Source of the DNA: Erythrobacter donghaensis
Lineage (GTDB): Bacteria > Pseudomonadota > Alphaproteobacteria > Sphingomonadales > Sphingomonadaceae
Direction of reading: 5' to 3'
Assembly (NCBI RefSeq): GCF_002155425.1
Contig: NZ_MUYG01000008.1
Span: 312,238-376,237, forward strand
Length of the DNA stretch: 64,000 bases
Position numbers and translations under genes: made by a program. Below, piece by piece: positions 1 to 9,078 of the stretch (positions are counted from its first letter, which is position 1; each line of letters begins with the position of its first letter). Below the pieces are notes generated by a model. The model was not told where the DNA came from, did not search any database, and saw nothing but the letters and a program-made list of their open reading frames with translations.

Positions 1-884
1 GTGGCGGCAACCTGTTCTTTGTGCCCCGCGAAGGCTCGGCGAGCGAACTTTTCGCCAAGGAATTCGGCAACATGGTAAGCGAGGTCGCGCAGGATCTCGT
101 GATCTCGATCGACCCGGCCGACGGGGTCAAGGTCGGCGCGATCTGCGGCGTGCCGGGCGAGCTGATCGCCGACGCGGGCAATGGCACGGTGACGGTAACC
201 ATCGGCAGCGCGTTCCTCTCCAGCAATGGCGGCGGGATCTTCGCCACGCTCGAAGGCGGCAGGAAGGATGGCGCGCTGGCGGACATTTCGGTCAGCTACA
301 CCGCCGCGACCACCCAGAAGCGCGAGAGCGATACCGACCGCGTGGCAGTGTCGGACGAGGGCATTCCGGCGAACCTCGTCAAGGCCGAGGTGCTGGTCGA
401 CCAATATGTCACCACCCGCGCCGCGTTGGCGCAATATCACGAGCGGCGCGATGCCAAGGGGGCCGCCGCGATGCTCGCCGCGCTGTCGGACCGGATCGCG
501 TCCTCCGGCGTCGCGGGGCTCGATGGCGAGGTCGAACTGGTCGCCGGGCTTCAGGCCAAAGCCAACAAGCTTGCAGGCCTCGGCGGGCGCACGATGCCCT
601 TCGAACTGTTCGGCGACTGGAAGGTGGTGCGCCACAAGGGCGTGACCGATGTGTCGCGCGGCGACCTCATCGCCATCACCGACGACGGCGAATTCATCAC
701 CGAGCGCACGCGCGGGCGCGCCAAGGGGGATGAAATCTACCAGAGCTACGCCGTCAACGAACGCCAGTTGCACATCGAGGGCACCGACCTCGTGTTCAAC
801 TACCGCATCCGCGGCAACCGGCTGTTTCTGCAGAATGGGCTGGACGGGGTGGAGATCGTGATGGAGCGCGACACCACCATCTGA
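1..884 (+). CDS. C-terminal part of a vWA-domain (YfbK-like) protein, 5' truncated by window edge
   Basis: The reading frame is open from base 3, so the true start lies upstream of the window; the GTG at 21 is internal. About 293 residues are visible. The first 35 residues (GGNLFF, then ASELFAKEF and VAQDL) resemble the end of a von Willebrand factor A domain of the YfbK/BatA type, where a display of the integrin-like fold precedes a beta-rich region. The last 90 residues (from FELFGDWKVVRH) look like a separate small beta-rich domain. The function is unknown; vWA proteins of this type are usually periplasmic or membrane-associated binding proteins. No neighbour gives further help. The vWA call is moderate because the metal-site (MIDAS) motif is off the window. 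Confidence 0.55.
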   Translation, partial: GGNLFFVPREGSASELFAKEFGNMVSEVAQDLVISIDPADGVKVGAICGVPGELIADAGNGTVTVTIGSAFLSSNGGGIFATLEGGRKDGALADISVSYTAATTQKRESDTDRVAVSDEGIPANLVKAEVLVDQYVTTRAALAQYHERRDAKGAAAMLAALSDRIASSGVAGLDGEVELVAGLQAKANKLAGLGGRTMPFELFGDWKVVRHKGVTDVSRGDLIAITDDGEFITERTRGRAKGDEIYQSYAVNERQLHIEGTDLVFNYRIRGNRLFLQNGLDGVEIVMERDTTI

Positions 885-974
885 CCGGCGCGGGTGCAGG
901 CAAGGGCGGGGCGGATTAAGGCGCGGTTCAAGCGGTGGGGCGATGATGCGGGTTTCCCCCGCAGGAGAACCGCC

Positions 975-1397
975 ATGCCCCCACGACTGTTCGCCCTCGC
1001 CCCGCTGCCGCTGATCCTGTCGGCCTGCGCCCCGCCAGACCCCGCCGCCGAGGCCTCGCGCACCGCCGCAGCCATCGCCGCCGCGCCCGAGGTGACTGTG
1101 AAAGGGCCGGGCGAGCGCTGCATCAACCGCTCGCAGCTCCGCAATACGGTGGTGCGCTCCGAGCGGGTGATCGACTTCGAGATGCACGGCGGCAAGGTCT
1201 ATCGCAACACCCTGCGCCAGAGTTGCCCCGGTCTCAATTTCGACCGCGCGATCGCTTACGAAACCTCGATCGACCAGCTCTGCACGCAGCAGATCGTCTA
1301 TTCCCTGCAGAACATCGGCGGCGTCCCCCGGCGCGGCGCAGGCTGTTCGTTGGGCGAGTTCGTGCCCGTGGAATATGTGCGGAAGACCGAGGGCTAA
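975..1397 (+). CDS. small lipoprotein, DUF6491-like
   Basis: 140 residues. The ATG at 975 follows an AGGAGA ribosome site and opens a lipoprotein signal peptide with lipobox LSAC (Cys18), so the protein should be lipidated and anchored in the envelope. The mature part carries five conserved-looking cysteines in the pattern RCIN ... SCPGLNF ... QLCTQQ ... GCSLGEFVP. This matches a widespread group of proteobacterial lipoproteins of unknown function (DUF6491-like, recalled by pattern, not searched). An open frame extends upstream to 894 but has no ribosome site or signal peptide. The stop overlaps by 4 bp the end of the convergent symporter gene. Confidence 0.7.
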   Translation: MPPRLFALAPLPLILSACAPPDPAAEASRTAAAIAAAPEVTVKGPGERCINRSQLRNTVVRSERVIDFEMHGGKVYRNTLRQSCPGLNFDRAIAYETSIDQLCTQQIVYSLQNIGGVPRRGAGCSLGEFVPVEYVRKTEG

Positions 1398-2650
1398 ATA
1401 TCGTCCGCGCTGGCCAGTTCGGCCGCATCGAGTTCGCCGGTCAGCGCCGCCACGGTCACCGCCACAGCGGCGTCGCCGGTGATGTTGGTGGTGGTGCGCA
1501 TCATGTCCATGATCCGGTCGATGCCCGCCACCAGCGCGATCGTCTCCAGCGGCACGCCGACCGCGCCGAACACCAGCACCATCATGATCAGGCCCGCGCC
1601 CGGAATCCCCGCCGCCCCGATCGCGCCCAGCGTGCCGAGGATCGAGATCGTGACATAGTCGCTCATGTCGAGCTGCACGTTGAAGGCCTGCGCCCCGAAC
1701 AGCGTGGCAAGGCCGAGATACATCGCCGTGCCATTCATGTTGATCGTCGCGCCCAGGCTGATGACGAAGCTCGCCACCGAGTTCGAGACACCGAGGTTGC
1801 GCTCGGCGCAGCGCAGCGTGACCGGAAGGGTCGCGTTGGAGCTGGCGGTCGAATAGCTGACCGCCATCGCATCCACGATCCCGCGGAAGAAGCCGACCAC
1901 GGGCTGGCGCGCGATGAACTTGATCATGCCGCCATAGAACAGCGCGATGATCAGCGCGCAGCCGAGATAGTTGAGGAACACCAGCTGGCCGAGTGCCTTC
2001 AGCGCATCGATCCCCAGCGTGCCCGCCACCCACGCCATCAGCGCGAAGACGCCGAAGGGGGTCAGCTCCATCACCACCATGGTCACCTTCTGCATCACCA
2101 CGCTGCCGCTCTCGAAGATCTTGAGGACGGGATCGCCCTCTTCCTTCGCCATCAGGATCCCGATCCCGATCAGCAGCGAGAATACGATCAGCGGCAGCAC
2201 GTTGACGTCCGCCATCACCTGCACCGGGCTGGAGGGCACGATGTCGAGGATCATCTGTTCGAAGCCCTGCGCGGTCTCCTGCCGCTCACGCGCGCGTTCG
2301 AGCGCGGCGGCGTCGAGTGCGACACTGCTCCCGTCGATCCCCGCGCCCGGCTGAGCTAAGGTGCCGATCGCAAGGCCGAGCCACACGGCCATCTGCCCGG
2401 TGACAAGGAACAGCAGCATCGCGCGCCAGCCGACCGAACCGAGCTTGCGCAAATCGCCGATGCTGGCGACGCCCGCAACCAGGCTGAAGAAGATCAGCGG
2501 CACCACCAGCATCTTGATGAAGGCGATGAAGATATCGCCCACGATCTTGATGCTCGCGGCCCCCGGCCCCCACAGATAGCCCACGACAATGCCGAGGATC
2601 AGCGCAGCGATGACCCGCTGCCAGAGAGGGATGCGCAGCCAGGCGTTCAA
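1394..2650 (-). CDS. dicarboxylate/amino acid:cation symporter (DAACS family)
   Basis: 418 residues, an inner-membrane Na+ or H+ coupled symporter of the GltP/DctA family (COG1301). Family marks are the serine-rich re-entrant hairpin SYSTASSNATLPVT, the substrate-site NMNGTAMYLGLATLF (the usual NMDGT has Asp replaced by Asn), and the C-terminal IDRIMDMMRTTTNITGD. The start is TTG at 2650. Its TTGA overlaps the dapE stop, with AAGGA eight bases upstream inside dapE, so translation is probably coupled to dapE. The Asp to Asn change in the NMDGT motif may alter cation coupling. The exact substrate (C4-dicarboxylate, glutamate or aspartate) cannot be told; a second family member at 13098 is the likelier DctA. 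Confidence 0.88.
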   Translation of the reverse strand: MNAWLRIPLWQRVIAALILGIVVGYLWGPGAASIKIVGDIFIAFIKMLVVPLIFFSLVAGVASIGDLRKLGSVGWRAMLLFLVTGQMAVWLGLAIGTLAQPGAGIDGSSVALDAAALERARERQETAQGFEQMILDIVPSSPVQVMADVNVLPLIVFSLLIGIGILMAKEEGDPVLKIFESGSVVMQKVTMVVMELTPFGVFALMAWVAGTLGIDALKALGQLVFLNYLGCALIIALFYGGMIKFIARQPVVGFFRGIVDAMAVSYSTASSNATLPVTLRCAERNLGVSNSVASFVISLGATINMNGTAMYLGLATLFGAQAFNVQLDMSDYVTISILGTLGAIGAAGIPGAGLIMMVLVFGAVGVPLETIALVAGIDRIMDMMRTTTNITGDAAVAVTVAALTGELDAAELASADDI

Positions 2651-3816
2651 GCGGAGTTTCCTTCTTCAAGCGCCAGCGCGGCGCGGGCGATGCGGGTATA
2701 GATACGGGCCAGCGCGGCAAGATCGGGGATCGCCACCGCCTCGTCGCGCTTGTGCATGGTCGCGTTGCACAGGCCGAACTCGATCACCGGGCAGACAGCG
2801 CGCAGGAAGCGCGCGTCGGATGTGCCGCCGGTGGTGCTGAGTTCTGGCTTCATGCCGGTTTCGGCCTCGACTGCGTCGCTCACCAGTTTGGAGAAGGGGC
2901 CGGGCTCAGTCAGAAAGGGCTCACCCGAGATCACCGGGCGCGCGGTGCCGCCGTGCTTGGCGGCAATCGCCATGACCCGCTCGGACAGGCTCTTGCCGGT
3001 GTGGAGGTCGTTGAAGCGGATCGAGATGCGCGCCGCACCCGCTGCCGGGATCACGTTGTGCGCGCGGTTGCCGACGTTGATGTCGGTGATCTCGAGGTTG
3101 GAGGGCTGAAACCACTTCGTCCCGGTGTCGAGTGTCAGCGCGTCAAGCTCGGCGAGGATCGCCACCAGCTTCGGCAGCGGGTTGTCGGCAAGGTGCGGAT
3201 AGGCGACGTGGCCTTGCGTGCCCGCGACGTCGATGAAGATGTTGACCGATCCCCTGCGGCCGATCTTCACCATGTCGCCCAGACGATTGACCGAAGTGGG
3301 TTCGCCGACGAGGCACAGGTCGGGCTGGATGCCCTCGGCGGCCATGTAATCGATCAGCGCGCGGGTGCCGTGGAGCGCGGGGCCTTCCTCGTCGCCGGTG
3401 ATGATGAAGCTGATCGTGCCCGCCTCCGCAGGGACATCCGCGACGGCAGCGACCATCGCGGCGATCGCGCCCTTCATGTCGACCGCGCCGCGCCCGTGAA
3501 GCAGCTCGCCGCGCTCCTCCGGCGTGAAGGGATCGCTCGCCCACCCATTTTCTCCGCCGATCGGGCCCGGCGGGACGACATCGAGATGCCCGGCGAAGGC
3601 GATGTGGCGCGATCCCGGCGGTCCGGCGCGCAGAGCGAAGAGGTTTTCGACCGGGGCCTCGTCGCTTCCTTCCGGCCCCTCGCCGCGGGTAAAGCGGTGG
3701 ACGGCGAAGCCCAAGGGGGCCAGCATCGCTTCGAGTTCGTCGAACACCGCGCCGGTCGCAGGCGTCACCGAAGGCGCGGCGATCAGGCGCTTGGCAAGGT
3801 CGAGAGTGTCGAGCAT
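2647..3816 (-). CDS. dapE: succinyl-diaminopimelate desuccinylase
   Basis: 389 residues. Hydrolyses N-succinyl-LL-2,6-diaminopimelate to LL-diaminopimelate and succinate in lysine and peptidoglycan precursor synthesis; a cytoplasmic di-zinc M20 enzyme. Visible marks: FAGHLDVVPPG (first zinc His and catalytic Asp), GRGAVDMKG (bridging Asp), GDEEGPALHGT (catalytic and metal Glu pair), GEPTS, STTGGTSDARF and the C-terminal CNATMHKRDE zinc His. The start is taken as the ATG at 3816 (MLDTLDLAKRLI), the normal family N-terminus; the frame stays open for 120 more codons but that stretch is antisense to the cupin gene. Transcribed divergently from the cupin gene with a 29-bp gap, and coupled to the downstream symporter by a TTGA overlap. 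Confidence 0.95.
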   Translation of the reverse strand: MLDTLDLAKRLIAAPSVTPATGAVFDELEAMLAPLGFAVHRFTRGEGPEGSDEAPVENLFALRAGPPGSRHIAFAGHLDVVPPGPIGGENGWASDPFTPEERGELLHGRGAVDMKGAIAAMVAAVADVPAEAGTISFIITGDEEGPALHGTRALIDYMAAEGIQPDLCLVGEPTSVNRLGDMVKIGRRGSVNIFIDVAGTQGHVAYPHLADNPLPKLVAILAELDALTLDTGTKWFQPSNLEITDINVGNRAHNVIPAAGAARISIRFNDLHTGKSLSERVMAIAAKHGGTARPVISGEPFLTEPGPFSKLVSDAVEAETGMKPELSTTGGTSDARFLRAVCPVIEFGLCNATMHKRDEAVAIPDLAALARIYTRIARAALALEEGNSA

Positions 3817-3845
3817 TACCCAAGGCCTAGCAGGAGTTGCCGCCA

Positions 3846-4313
3846 ATGCCCAAGCTTGATCTTGCCGCCATTCCCCAGACCAATGCGACCGGCTATCCGC
3901 CGCCCTTCGACGCGGCGGTGGAGGGACGCTGGTATCGCCGTCTGGCGCCGGTCGCGGGCCTCTCGCTGATGGGGGCGAGCCACTGCACCCTGCTGCCCGG
4001 GGCCTACTCCTCGCAGCGCCACTGGCACCGCGGTCAGGATGAGCTGGTGGTGATGCTGGCGGGCGAGGCGGTGCTGATTGACGACACCGGGGAGACCCCA
4101 GTGGCAGCGGGCGACGTGCTCGCCTTCCCCGCAGGAGAGGCCAACGGGCACTGCCTCCACAACCGCTCCGAGACCCCATGCGTCTTCGTCGCCATCAGCG
4201 CAGGCAGCCGCGAGGCGGACAGCGGCGAATACTCCGACATCGACATGGTGTTCGACGCGGACGGATACGCCCGCAAGGACGGCACCCGTTACCCCGCCCA
4301 GCGCATTCCGTGA
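3846..4313 (+). CDS. cupin-domain protein
   Basis: 155 residues. A single small beta-barrel cupin: the metal-binding motif 1 appears as HWHRGQDELVVMLAGE and motif 2 as PAGEANGHCLHNRSE, both with the usual His and Glu ligands. Cupins of this size bind a metal and a small ligand; some act as sugar or amino-acid isomerases or dioxygenases, and the substrate is not evident here. The start ATG at 3846 sits nine bases after CAGGAG; an in-frame TTG at 3837 touches that site and is unlikely. The stop overlaps the GTG start of the lysE-type gene (GTGA), so the two are probably co-translated. Confidence 0.8.
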   Translation: MPKLDLAAIPQTNATGYPPPFDAAVEGRWYRRLAPVAGLSLMGASHCTLLPGAYSSQRHWHRGQDELVVMLAGEAVLIDDTGETPVAAGDVLAFPAGEANGHCLHNRSETPCVFVAISAGSREADSGEYSDIDMVFDADGYARKDGTRYPAQRIP

Positions 4314-4918
4314 TCGACCTCACAGGCTTCGCGCTGGCGGTCTTACTGGTGGAGCTGACACCGGGGCCGAACATGGCCTGGATCGTCACGCTCACATTGT
4401 CCGAAGGGCGGCGTGCCGGGCTGGGTGCGATCACGGGGATCGCGCTGGGCCTCGCCGCCAATGCGGTGCTGAGCGTGGCAGCGGCGAGCCTGATCCTCGC
4501 CCAAGGCCCCGCGCTGACCCGCGCCGTCTCGCTGCTGGCGGCGGCGATGATGGCGTGGCTGGCGTGGGAGGCCTGGCGCGACACGGGCGAGAGTGCGCCC
4601 ACCGCCACCCCGCGCTCCGGGGAGCAGCGCCACGCGCTCGCCGGGTTCGTCATCAATTTCCTCAACCCCAAGTCGGCGCTGTTCCTGATCACCGTGATGC
4701 CCCAGTTCGTCACCGGCGTGCGGCCGAGCCTTGCACAGGGGCTGACGCTGGCGAGTGTCAGCGTCGCCATCGCCACCGCGGTGCACCTAGCGCTGGTGCT
4801 GGGGGCGGAGCGGGCGCGCGGCGTGCTGATGGCCGAGGCGCGGGCGCGGATCGTGCGCCGCGTGCTGGCGCTGGTGATGCTTGGCGTGGGCCTGTGGTTT
4901 GCGGGCAAGGCGTTCTAG
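4310..4918 (+). CDS. LysE/RhtB-family amino-acid exporter
   Basis: 202 residues, the usual length for the family, with about six hydrophobic segments. The N-terminal ELTPGPNMAW is the family signature (xPGPx near residue 17), and NFLNPKSALFLITVMPQF is the conserved NPK motif after the second half begins. These inner-membrane proteins export amino acids or related small molecules by proton exchange; the substrate is not readable. The start is GTG at 4310, overlapping the cupin stop by four bases. The gene ends with a 4-bp overlap against the convergent nuclease gene. Pairing with a cupin may mean both handle the same metabolite, which is inference. Confidence 0.87.
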   Translation: MIDLTGFALAVLLVELTPGPNMAWIVTLTLSEGRRAGLGAITGIALGLAANAVLSVAAASLILAQGPALTRAVSLLAAAMMAWLAWEAWRDTGESAPTATPRSGEQRHALAGFVINFLNPKSALFLITVMPQFVTGVRPSLAQGLTLASVSVAIATAVHLALVLGAERARGVLMAEARARIVRRVLALVMLGVGLWFAGKAF

Positions 4919-5796
4919 CGCCGCCGATCGTCCTCGACCACCAAGGGCCCCGGCGCGAAGGCGCTGGTGAGCAGATCGGCGATCCTGAGCCCCGCCTGCT
5001 GCACCCGCCGCTTGGCGATCGGCACGCCGCGCACGATGTCTTCCTGCGTCAGCGCGGTCTTCTCCGGCAGGGGTGCGCTGCACAGGTCGTCGGTATCGAA
5101 GGCGGTCGGATAGACGAAGCTCCTCGCAATCTCCCAGCTTTCGCGGCCCCAATCGTCGGGCGTGCCCCCGGCCAGATCGGCGCGCTCGGCGGGCGTGTAG
5201 CGCCGCACCACCGGATCGGCGGGATCGCTGATCGCGCGCTCGGCCAGCGGGCCATCCCAGATCGAGTGCAGGTTCAGCCCCGGCTTGATCCCATAATCGG
5301 CCTCACGATCATTGCCGCCCCGGTCCTCGTTGTCGCCCGAATGGAGCGGCATGTGCACATCGCCCGCGAAGTGGATCATGAAAGCGAGCGCCTCCAGCCG
5401 CACCGCCGGCGGCAGGCTCTCGTCGGCAAGGATACGATGTGCGCGGGTGATCTGCGCGGTGACGCAGTTGCCGCCCGCGCAATTGCCGCGCGCATTGAAA
5501 GCCTCGCATACCGGCGCGGTGCGATAGTGCCAGGCAGCGGTGTAGCCCCAGCGCCAGCCCTCGCCGCGCACGCAATCGGCCCAGACTGCGGCATCCTCGA
5601 TGGTCTTGAGCGGGCAGTCGGGCGTGCCGAGCTGCTTCTCGTAAGCGAGCAGTGCGCGGATCTTGGCGCGCACCTCAGGCGAGACATTGGCCTCGGCAAT
5701 CGCGCCGGTTTGCTGGTGGGCGTAGAACCCCCATGCGCTCGCGGGCGCAGGCAGCAGGGCGAGCAGCGCCGCGCAGATGGAAAGGAGAACCCGCAT
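4915..5796 (-). CDS. secreted S1/P1-type nuclease
   Basis: 293 residues with a signal peptide (ALLALLPAPASA) cut so that the mature chain begins WGFYAHQ. In S1/P1 nucleases the N-terminal Trp itself is a zinc ligand. Other trinuclear-zinc ligands are seen in HYRT, ITRAHRIL, MIHFAGDVHMPLHSGD and LHSIWD. The enzyme degrades single-stranded DNA or RNA and 3'-nucleotides, here in the periplasm or medium, presumably for phosphate and nucleoside salvage. Start ATG 5796 shares one base with the stop of the upstream GST gene (TGATG), so the pair is an operon. Cysteine-rich insert CNARGNCAGGNC at about residues 110-125 suggests disulfides. Confidence 0.88.
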   Translation of the reverse strand: MRVLLSICAALLALLPAPASAWGFYAHQQTGAIAEANVSPEVRAKIRALLAYEKQLGTPDCPLKTIEDAAVWADCVRGEGWRWGYTAAWHYRTAPVCEAFNARGNCAGGNCVTAQITRAHRILADESLPPAVRLEALAFMIHFAGDVHMPLHSGDNEDRGGNDREADYGIKPGLNLHSIWDGPLAERAISDPADPVVRRYTPAERADLAGGTPDDWGRESWEIARSFVYPTAFDTDDLCSAPLPEKTALTQEDIVRGVPIAKRRVQQAGLRIADLLTSAFAPGPLVVEDDRRR

Positions 5797-6458
5797 CAGC
5801 GCACCATCTCGAACTGTTCGATCACCCATTCCTCTTCCTCGGCCGCGCCCGCCCATTCGCGCATCCAGTCATGCTCGGTGATCGCCTCCATATAGGCCTG
5901 CGCAAAACCCGGCACGCCGATGCCGTAGGTGACGAAACGGGCGACGACGGGCGCGTAGAAGATGTCCGCCGCCCCGAAGGTGCCGAACAGGTAGGGCCCG
6001 CTGCTGCCGTGCCGCGCGCGGGCTTCAGCCCACAGGGTGAGGATGCGCACGATATCGTGCTTGGTAGTGTCCGACAGGCCGGGCAGTTCCACCCGGCGGC
6101 GGATGTTCATCGGCATTTCGCGGCGCAAGCTGAGGTAGCCCGAATGCATCTCGGCCACCATCGCACGCGCCATCGCGCGCGCGGCCTCGTCCTTGGGCCA
6201 GAACCGCTCGCGCCCCACCTTGTCGGCGCAATATTCCATGATCGCGAGGCTGTCCCACACCACCGCCTCGCCGTCCCACAGGATCGGCACCTTGCCGCTG
6301 GAGGGCTGCACTTCGCCCATGTCCTGCTTCAGCCGGTCCCACTCCTCGCCCATGATGGGCACGGTGAGTTCGTCGAAATGCAGGCCCGACTGCTTGACCG
6401 CGAGCCAGCCGCGCAAGCTCCAGCTCGAATAGTTCTTGTTGCCGATGATGAGTTTCAT
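5796..6458 (-). CDS. glutathione S-transferase family protein
   Basis: 220 residues. N-terminal thioredoxin-like half begins KLIIGNKNYSSWSLRGWLA, the pattern of a bacterial GST subgroup with a Ser near residue 11-12 as likely catalytic residue; KVPILWDG supplies the cis-proline and VWDSLAIMEY the glutathione gamma-glutamyl binding Asp-Ser. The all-alpha C-terminal half follows. Probably conjugates glutathione to electrophiles or reduces a disulfide; the substrate is unknown. The start ATG 6458 is chosen for the family N-terminus; an open frame upstream reaches 6785 but is antisense to the VOC gene. First gene of a two-gene unit with the secreted nuclease. Confidence 0.88.
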   Translation of the reverse strand: MKLIIGNKNYSSWSLRGWLAVKQSGLHFDELTVPIMGEEWDRLKQDMGEVQPSSGKVPILWDGEAVVWDSLAIMEYCADKVGRERFWPKDEAARAMARAMVAEMHSGYLSLRREMPMNIRRRVELPGLSDTTKHDIVRILTLWAEARARHGSSGPYLFGTFGAADIFYAPVVARFVTYGIGVPGFAQAYMEAITEHDWMREWAGAAEEEEWVIEQFEMVR

Positions 6459-6566
6459 GTCCGCTTGCTCCACCTTGCCGGGACTGATTATCGGGCTGCC
6501 GTAGATATTCAGGCTTTTCCTGTCGAGCGTGAACGGGCTATCGCGGGCCGATAAGGAGCCGCCGCC

Positions 6567-6986
6567 ATGACCCTGCCCCCCTTCCACCTCGCCTTTCCGG
6601 TCGACGATCTCGCCGCCGCGCGCGCCTTTTACGGCGGCGTGATGGGCTGCGCCGAGGGGCGGTCGAGCGCGGAATGGATCGATTTCGATTTCCACGGCCA
6701 CCAGATCGTCGCCCACCTCGCGCCGGGGCAGGCGGGCGACCGGGCCAGCAACCATGTCGACGGCCACGGCGTGCCGGTGCCGCATTTCGGGCTGGTGCTG
6801 ACCATGGCCGACTGGGACGCGCTGGCCGAGCGGCTGCGCGCGGGCGGCTGCGATTTCGTGATCGAGCCGACCATTCGCTTCAAGGGCGAGCCCGGCGAGC
6901 AGGCGACGATGTTCCTGCGCGACCCTTCGGGCAATGCGCTTGAATTCAAGGCCTTCGCCGACCCCGCCAGCCTTTTCGCCACCTGA
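6567..6986 (+). CDS. VOC-family (glyoxalase-like) protein
   Basis: 139 residues, one vicinal-oxygen-chelate module. It begins [17 protein letters not shown], the first beta-alpha unit, and ends with [15 protein letters not shown], the usual metal-ligand Glu near the C-terminus. HGHQIVAHL and PHFGLVL are the other strands. Members are metal-dependent dioxygenases, isomerases or resistance proteins, so no reaction can be assigned. ATG at 6567 has AAGGAG ten bases upstream. Monocistronic, divergent from the GST gene with a 108-bp gap and followed 24 bp later by a TonB-dependent receptor. Confidence 0.85.
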   Translation: MTLPPFHLAFPVDDLAAARAFYGGVMGCAEGRSSAEWIDFDFHGHQIVAHLAPGQAGDRASNHVDGHGVPVPHFGLVLTMADWDALAERLRAGGCDFVIEPTIRFKGEPGEQATMFLRDPSGNALEFKAFADPASLFAT

Positions 6987-7010
6987 CCCGCTAAGCTTGA
7001 AAGTCCCCCG

Positions 7011-9074
7011 ATGAACACCCCCAAGCGCCTCACCCTCGGCGCGGCAGCGCTGTCGCTGTCCCTCCCCTTCCCCCTCGCCGCGCAGGACAGCCCAGACGGC
7101 GATACCGACTGGTCCGAGGATTTCTCCGACGAGGCCAGCCCTGCCGAGGCGATCATCGTCACCGGACGCGGGCTCGATCCCGCGCTGTCGAGCGCGATCT
7201 ACGCCACCACCATCCTCGAACGCGAGACCATCATCGCCAGCCCCTCAGGCCGGATCGAGGATGTGCTCAGGGGTGTCGCGGGCTTCCAGCAGTTCCGCCG
7301 TTCGGACAGCCGCTCCTCCAACCCCAGCGCGCAAGGGGTGACGCTGCGCGCGCTGGGCGGCAATGCCACCAGCCGCGCACTGGTGTTGCTCGACGGGGTG
7401 CCGCTGGCCGATCCGTTCTTCGGCTACATCCCGCTCTCGGCGATTGCGCCCGAGACGTTGGGCACCATCCGCGTGACGCGCGGCGGCGGCTCGGGCCCGT
7501 TCGGCGCGGGTGCATTGGCCGGGACGATCGAGCTGGAGAGCGCCGAGCCCTCTGCCACGGCAGGGTTCCTCGGCAGCGCCGCGATCAACGACCGTGCCGA
7601 GACCGAGGCGAGCGGAGTGCTCACGCAGAAGCTTGGTAGCGGGTTTGCTATGGCCAGCGGGCGCTGGGACCGGGGACAGGGGTTCTTCACCACCCCCGCG
7701 GACCAGCGCGTCCCCGCCAGCGCGCGCGCCGCCTTCGACAGCTGGAATGCCGCCTTGCGCACCGTCGCCCCGCTGACCGACACGGTCGAAGTGCAGGCCC
7801 GCGTCGCCGCTTTTCGCGACAATCGCACGCTGCGCTTCGACGGCGCGGATTCCTTCAGCAATGGCGAGGAAGCCTCGATCCGCTTCGTCGGGCGGGGCGA
7901 CTGGCAGTTCGATGCGCTGGCCTATATGCAGGCGCGCGATTTCGGCAATGTGGTGATCTCCTCGACCCGTTTTACCCCAACGCTGGATCAGCGCCGCACG
8001 CCTTCGACCGGGATCGGCGGCAAGTTCGAGCTGCGCCCGCCGCTGCTCGAAGCGCACGATATCCGCATCGGCGTGGACTACCGCCGCGCAGACGGGGAAT
8101 TGCAGGAGGAGGCGATCAACACCGTCTCGGGCGCGATCACCGAACGCCGGCGCGCGGGCGGCGCGACGAGCAATCTCGGCATCTTCCTTGAAGACGACTG
8201 GCAGATCGGCCCGCTCACGATCAACGGCGGCCTGCGCGCCGATCGCACCAGCATCACCGACGGCTTCTACCGCGCGGTCAGTGCGAGCGGGGTGCCGGTC
8301 AGCACCCTCGTCGCACCCGACCGCAGCGACTGGGCGCTGAACTGGCGCGCGGGTGCGCTGCTCTACGCCACCCGCCGCCTCGATCTGCGCGCGGCGGCCT
8401 ATACCGGGCTGCGACTGCCGACCCTCAACGAACTCTACCGCCCCTTCGTGGTCTTCCCGGTGGTGACGCAGGCCAATGCCGCGCTCGAGAACGAGCGGCT
8501 GGAAGGCTTCGAGATCGGGTTCGACTGGCAGCCGGTGAACGCGCTGGTGCTCTCGGTGACGGCCTACGACAACGAGGTCGAAAACGCCATCGCCAATGTC
8601 ACGATCGGCCCCAACCTGCGCCGCCGCGCGAACCTGCCCGCAATCGAAGCGCGCGGGATCGAGGCCAATCTGGCGGCAAAGTTCGGTGCCTTCAGCATCG
8701 ATGGCGCGCTGGCCTGGACCGATGCAGAGGTGCGCGGAGAGGGCGCATCGCTCCCGCTCGATGGCAACCGTCCGGCCCAGACCCCGGCCTTTTCCGGCAC
8801 GCTGACATTGGGCTGGCGGCCTGCCGATGGCTGGCAGCTGGCCGGAACGCTGCGGCACACCGCCGCGCAATTCGAGGACGATCTCGAAAGCGACCGCCTG
8901 CCCCCTGCCACCACGTTTGACCTCTTCGCCGCCGCGCCGCTGTGGGGCAAGCTGTCGCTGATCGCCCGTGCGGAGAACCTGACGGACGAGGCCATCGTCA
9001 CCCGCAATCAGGGCGGATCGATCGATCTCGGCGTGCCGCGCACGCTGTGGCTGGGTGTGCGCTACGGGTTCTGA
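7011..9074 (+). CDS. TonB-dependent outer-membrane receptor
   Basis: 687 residues with a signal peptide (LTLGAAALSLSLPFPLAAQ). The plug domain has the TonB box-like EAIIVTGRG near residue 46, then EDVLRGVAGFQQF, ALVLLDGVPLADPFFGY and VTRGGGSGPFGAGALAGTIEL. The rest is a 22-strand barrel, with LRLPTLNELYRPF and NLTDEAIVTRNQGG near the end and the C-terminal aromatic Phe of outer-membrane barrels. It imports a large scarce nutrient (siderophore, cobalamin or an oligomer) using TonB energy. The ligand is not evident. The compact size fits a vitamin B12 or siderophore-type receptor more than a glycan one. It converges, four bases apart, with a TonB C-terminal-domain gene. Confidence 0.9.
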   Translation: MNTPKRLTLGAAALSLSLPFPLAAQDSPDGDTDWSEDFSDEASPAEAIIVTGRGLDPALSSAIYATTILERETIIASPSGRIEDVLRGVAGFQQFRRSDSRSSNPSAQGVTLRALGGNATSRALVLLDGVPLADPFFGYIPLSAIAPETLGTIRVTRGGGSGPFGAGALAGTIELESAEPSATAGFLGSAAINDRAETEASGVLTQKLGSGFAMASGRWDRGQGFFTTPADQRVPASARAAFDSWNAALRTVAPLTDTVEVQARVAAFRDNRTLRFDGADSFSNGEEASIRFVGRGDWQFDALAYMQARDFGNVVISSTRFTPTLDQRRTPSTGIGGKFELRPPLLEAHDIRIGVDYRRADGELQEEAINTVSGAITERRRAGGATSNLGIFLEDDWQIGPLTINGGLRADRTSITDGFYRAVSASGVPVSTLVAPDRSDWALNWRAGALLYATRRLDLRAAAYTGLRLPTLNELYRPFVVFPVVTQANAALENERLEGFEIGFDWQPVNALVLSVTAYDNEVENAIANVTIGPNLRRRANLPAIEARGIEANLAAKFGAFSIDGALAWTDAEVRGEGASLPLDGNRPAQTPAFSGTLTLGWRPADGWQLAGTLRHTAAQFEDDLESDRLPPATTFDLFAAAPLWGKLSLIARAENLTDEAIVTRNQGGSIDLGVPRTLWLGVRYGF

Positions 9075-9078
9075 GCGA

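Noticed and set aside
1223..2359. Plus-strand 378-codon frame opposite the dicarboxylate symporter
   Set aside because: Antisense to a clear DAACS transporter; arginine/histidine-rich shadow.
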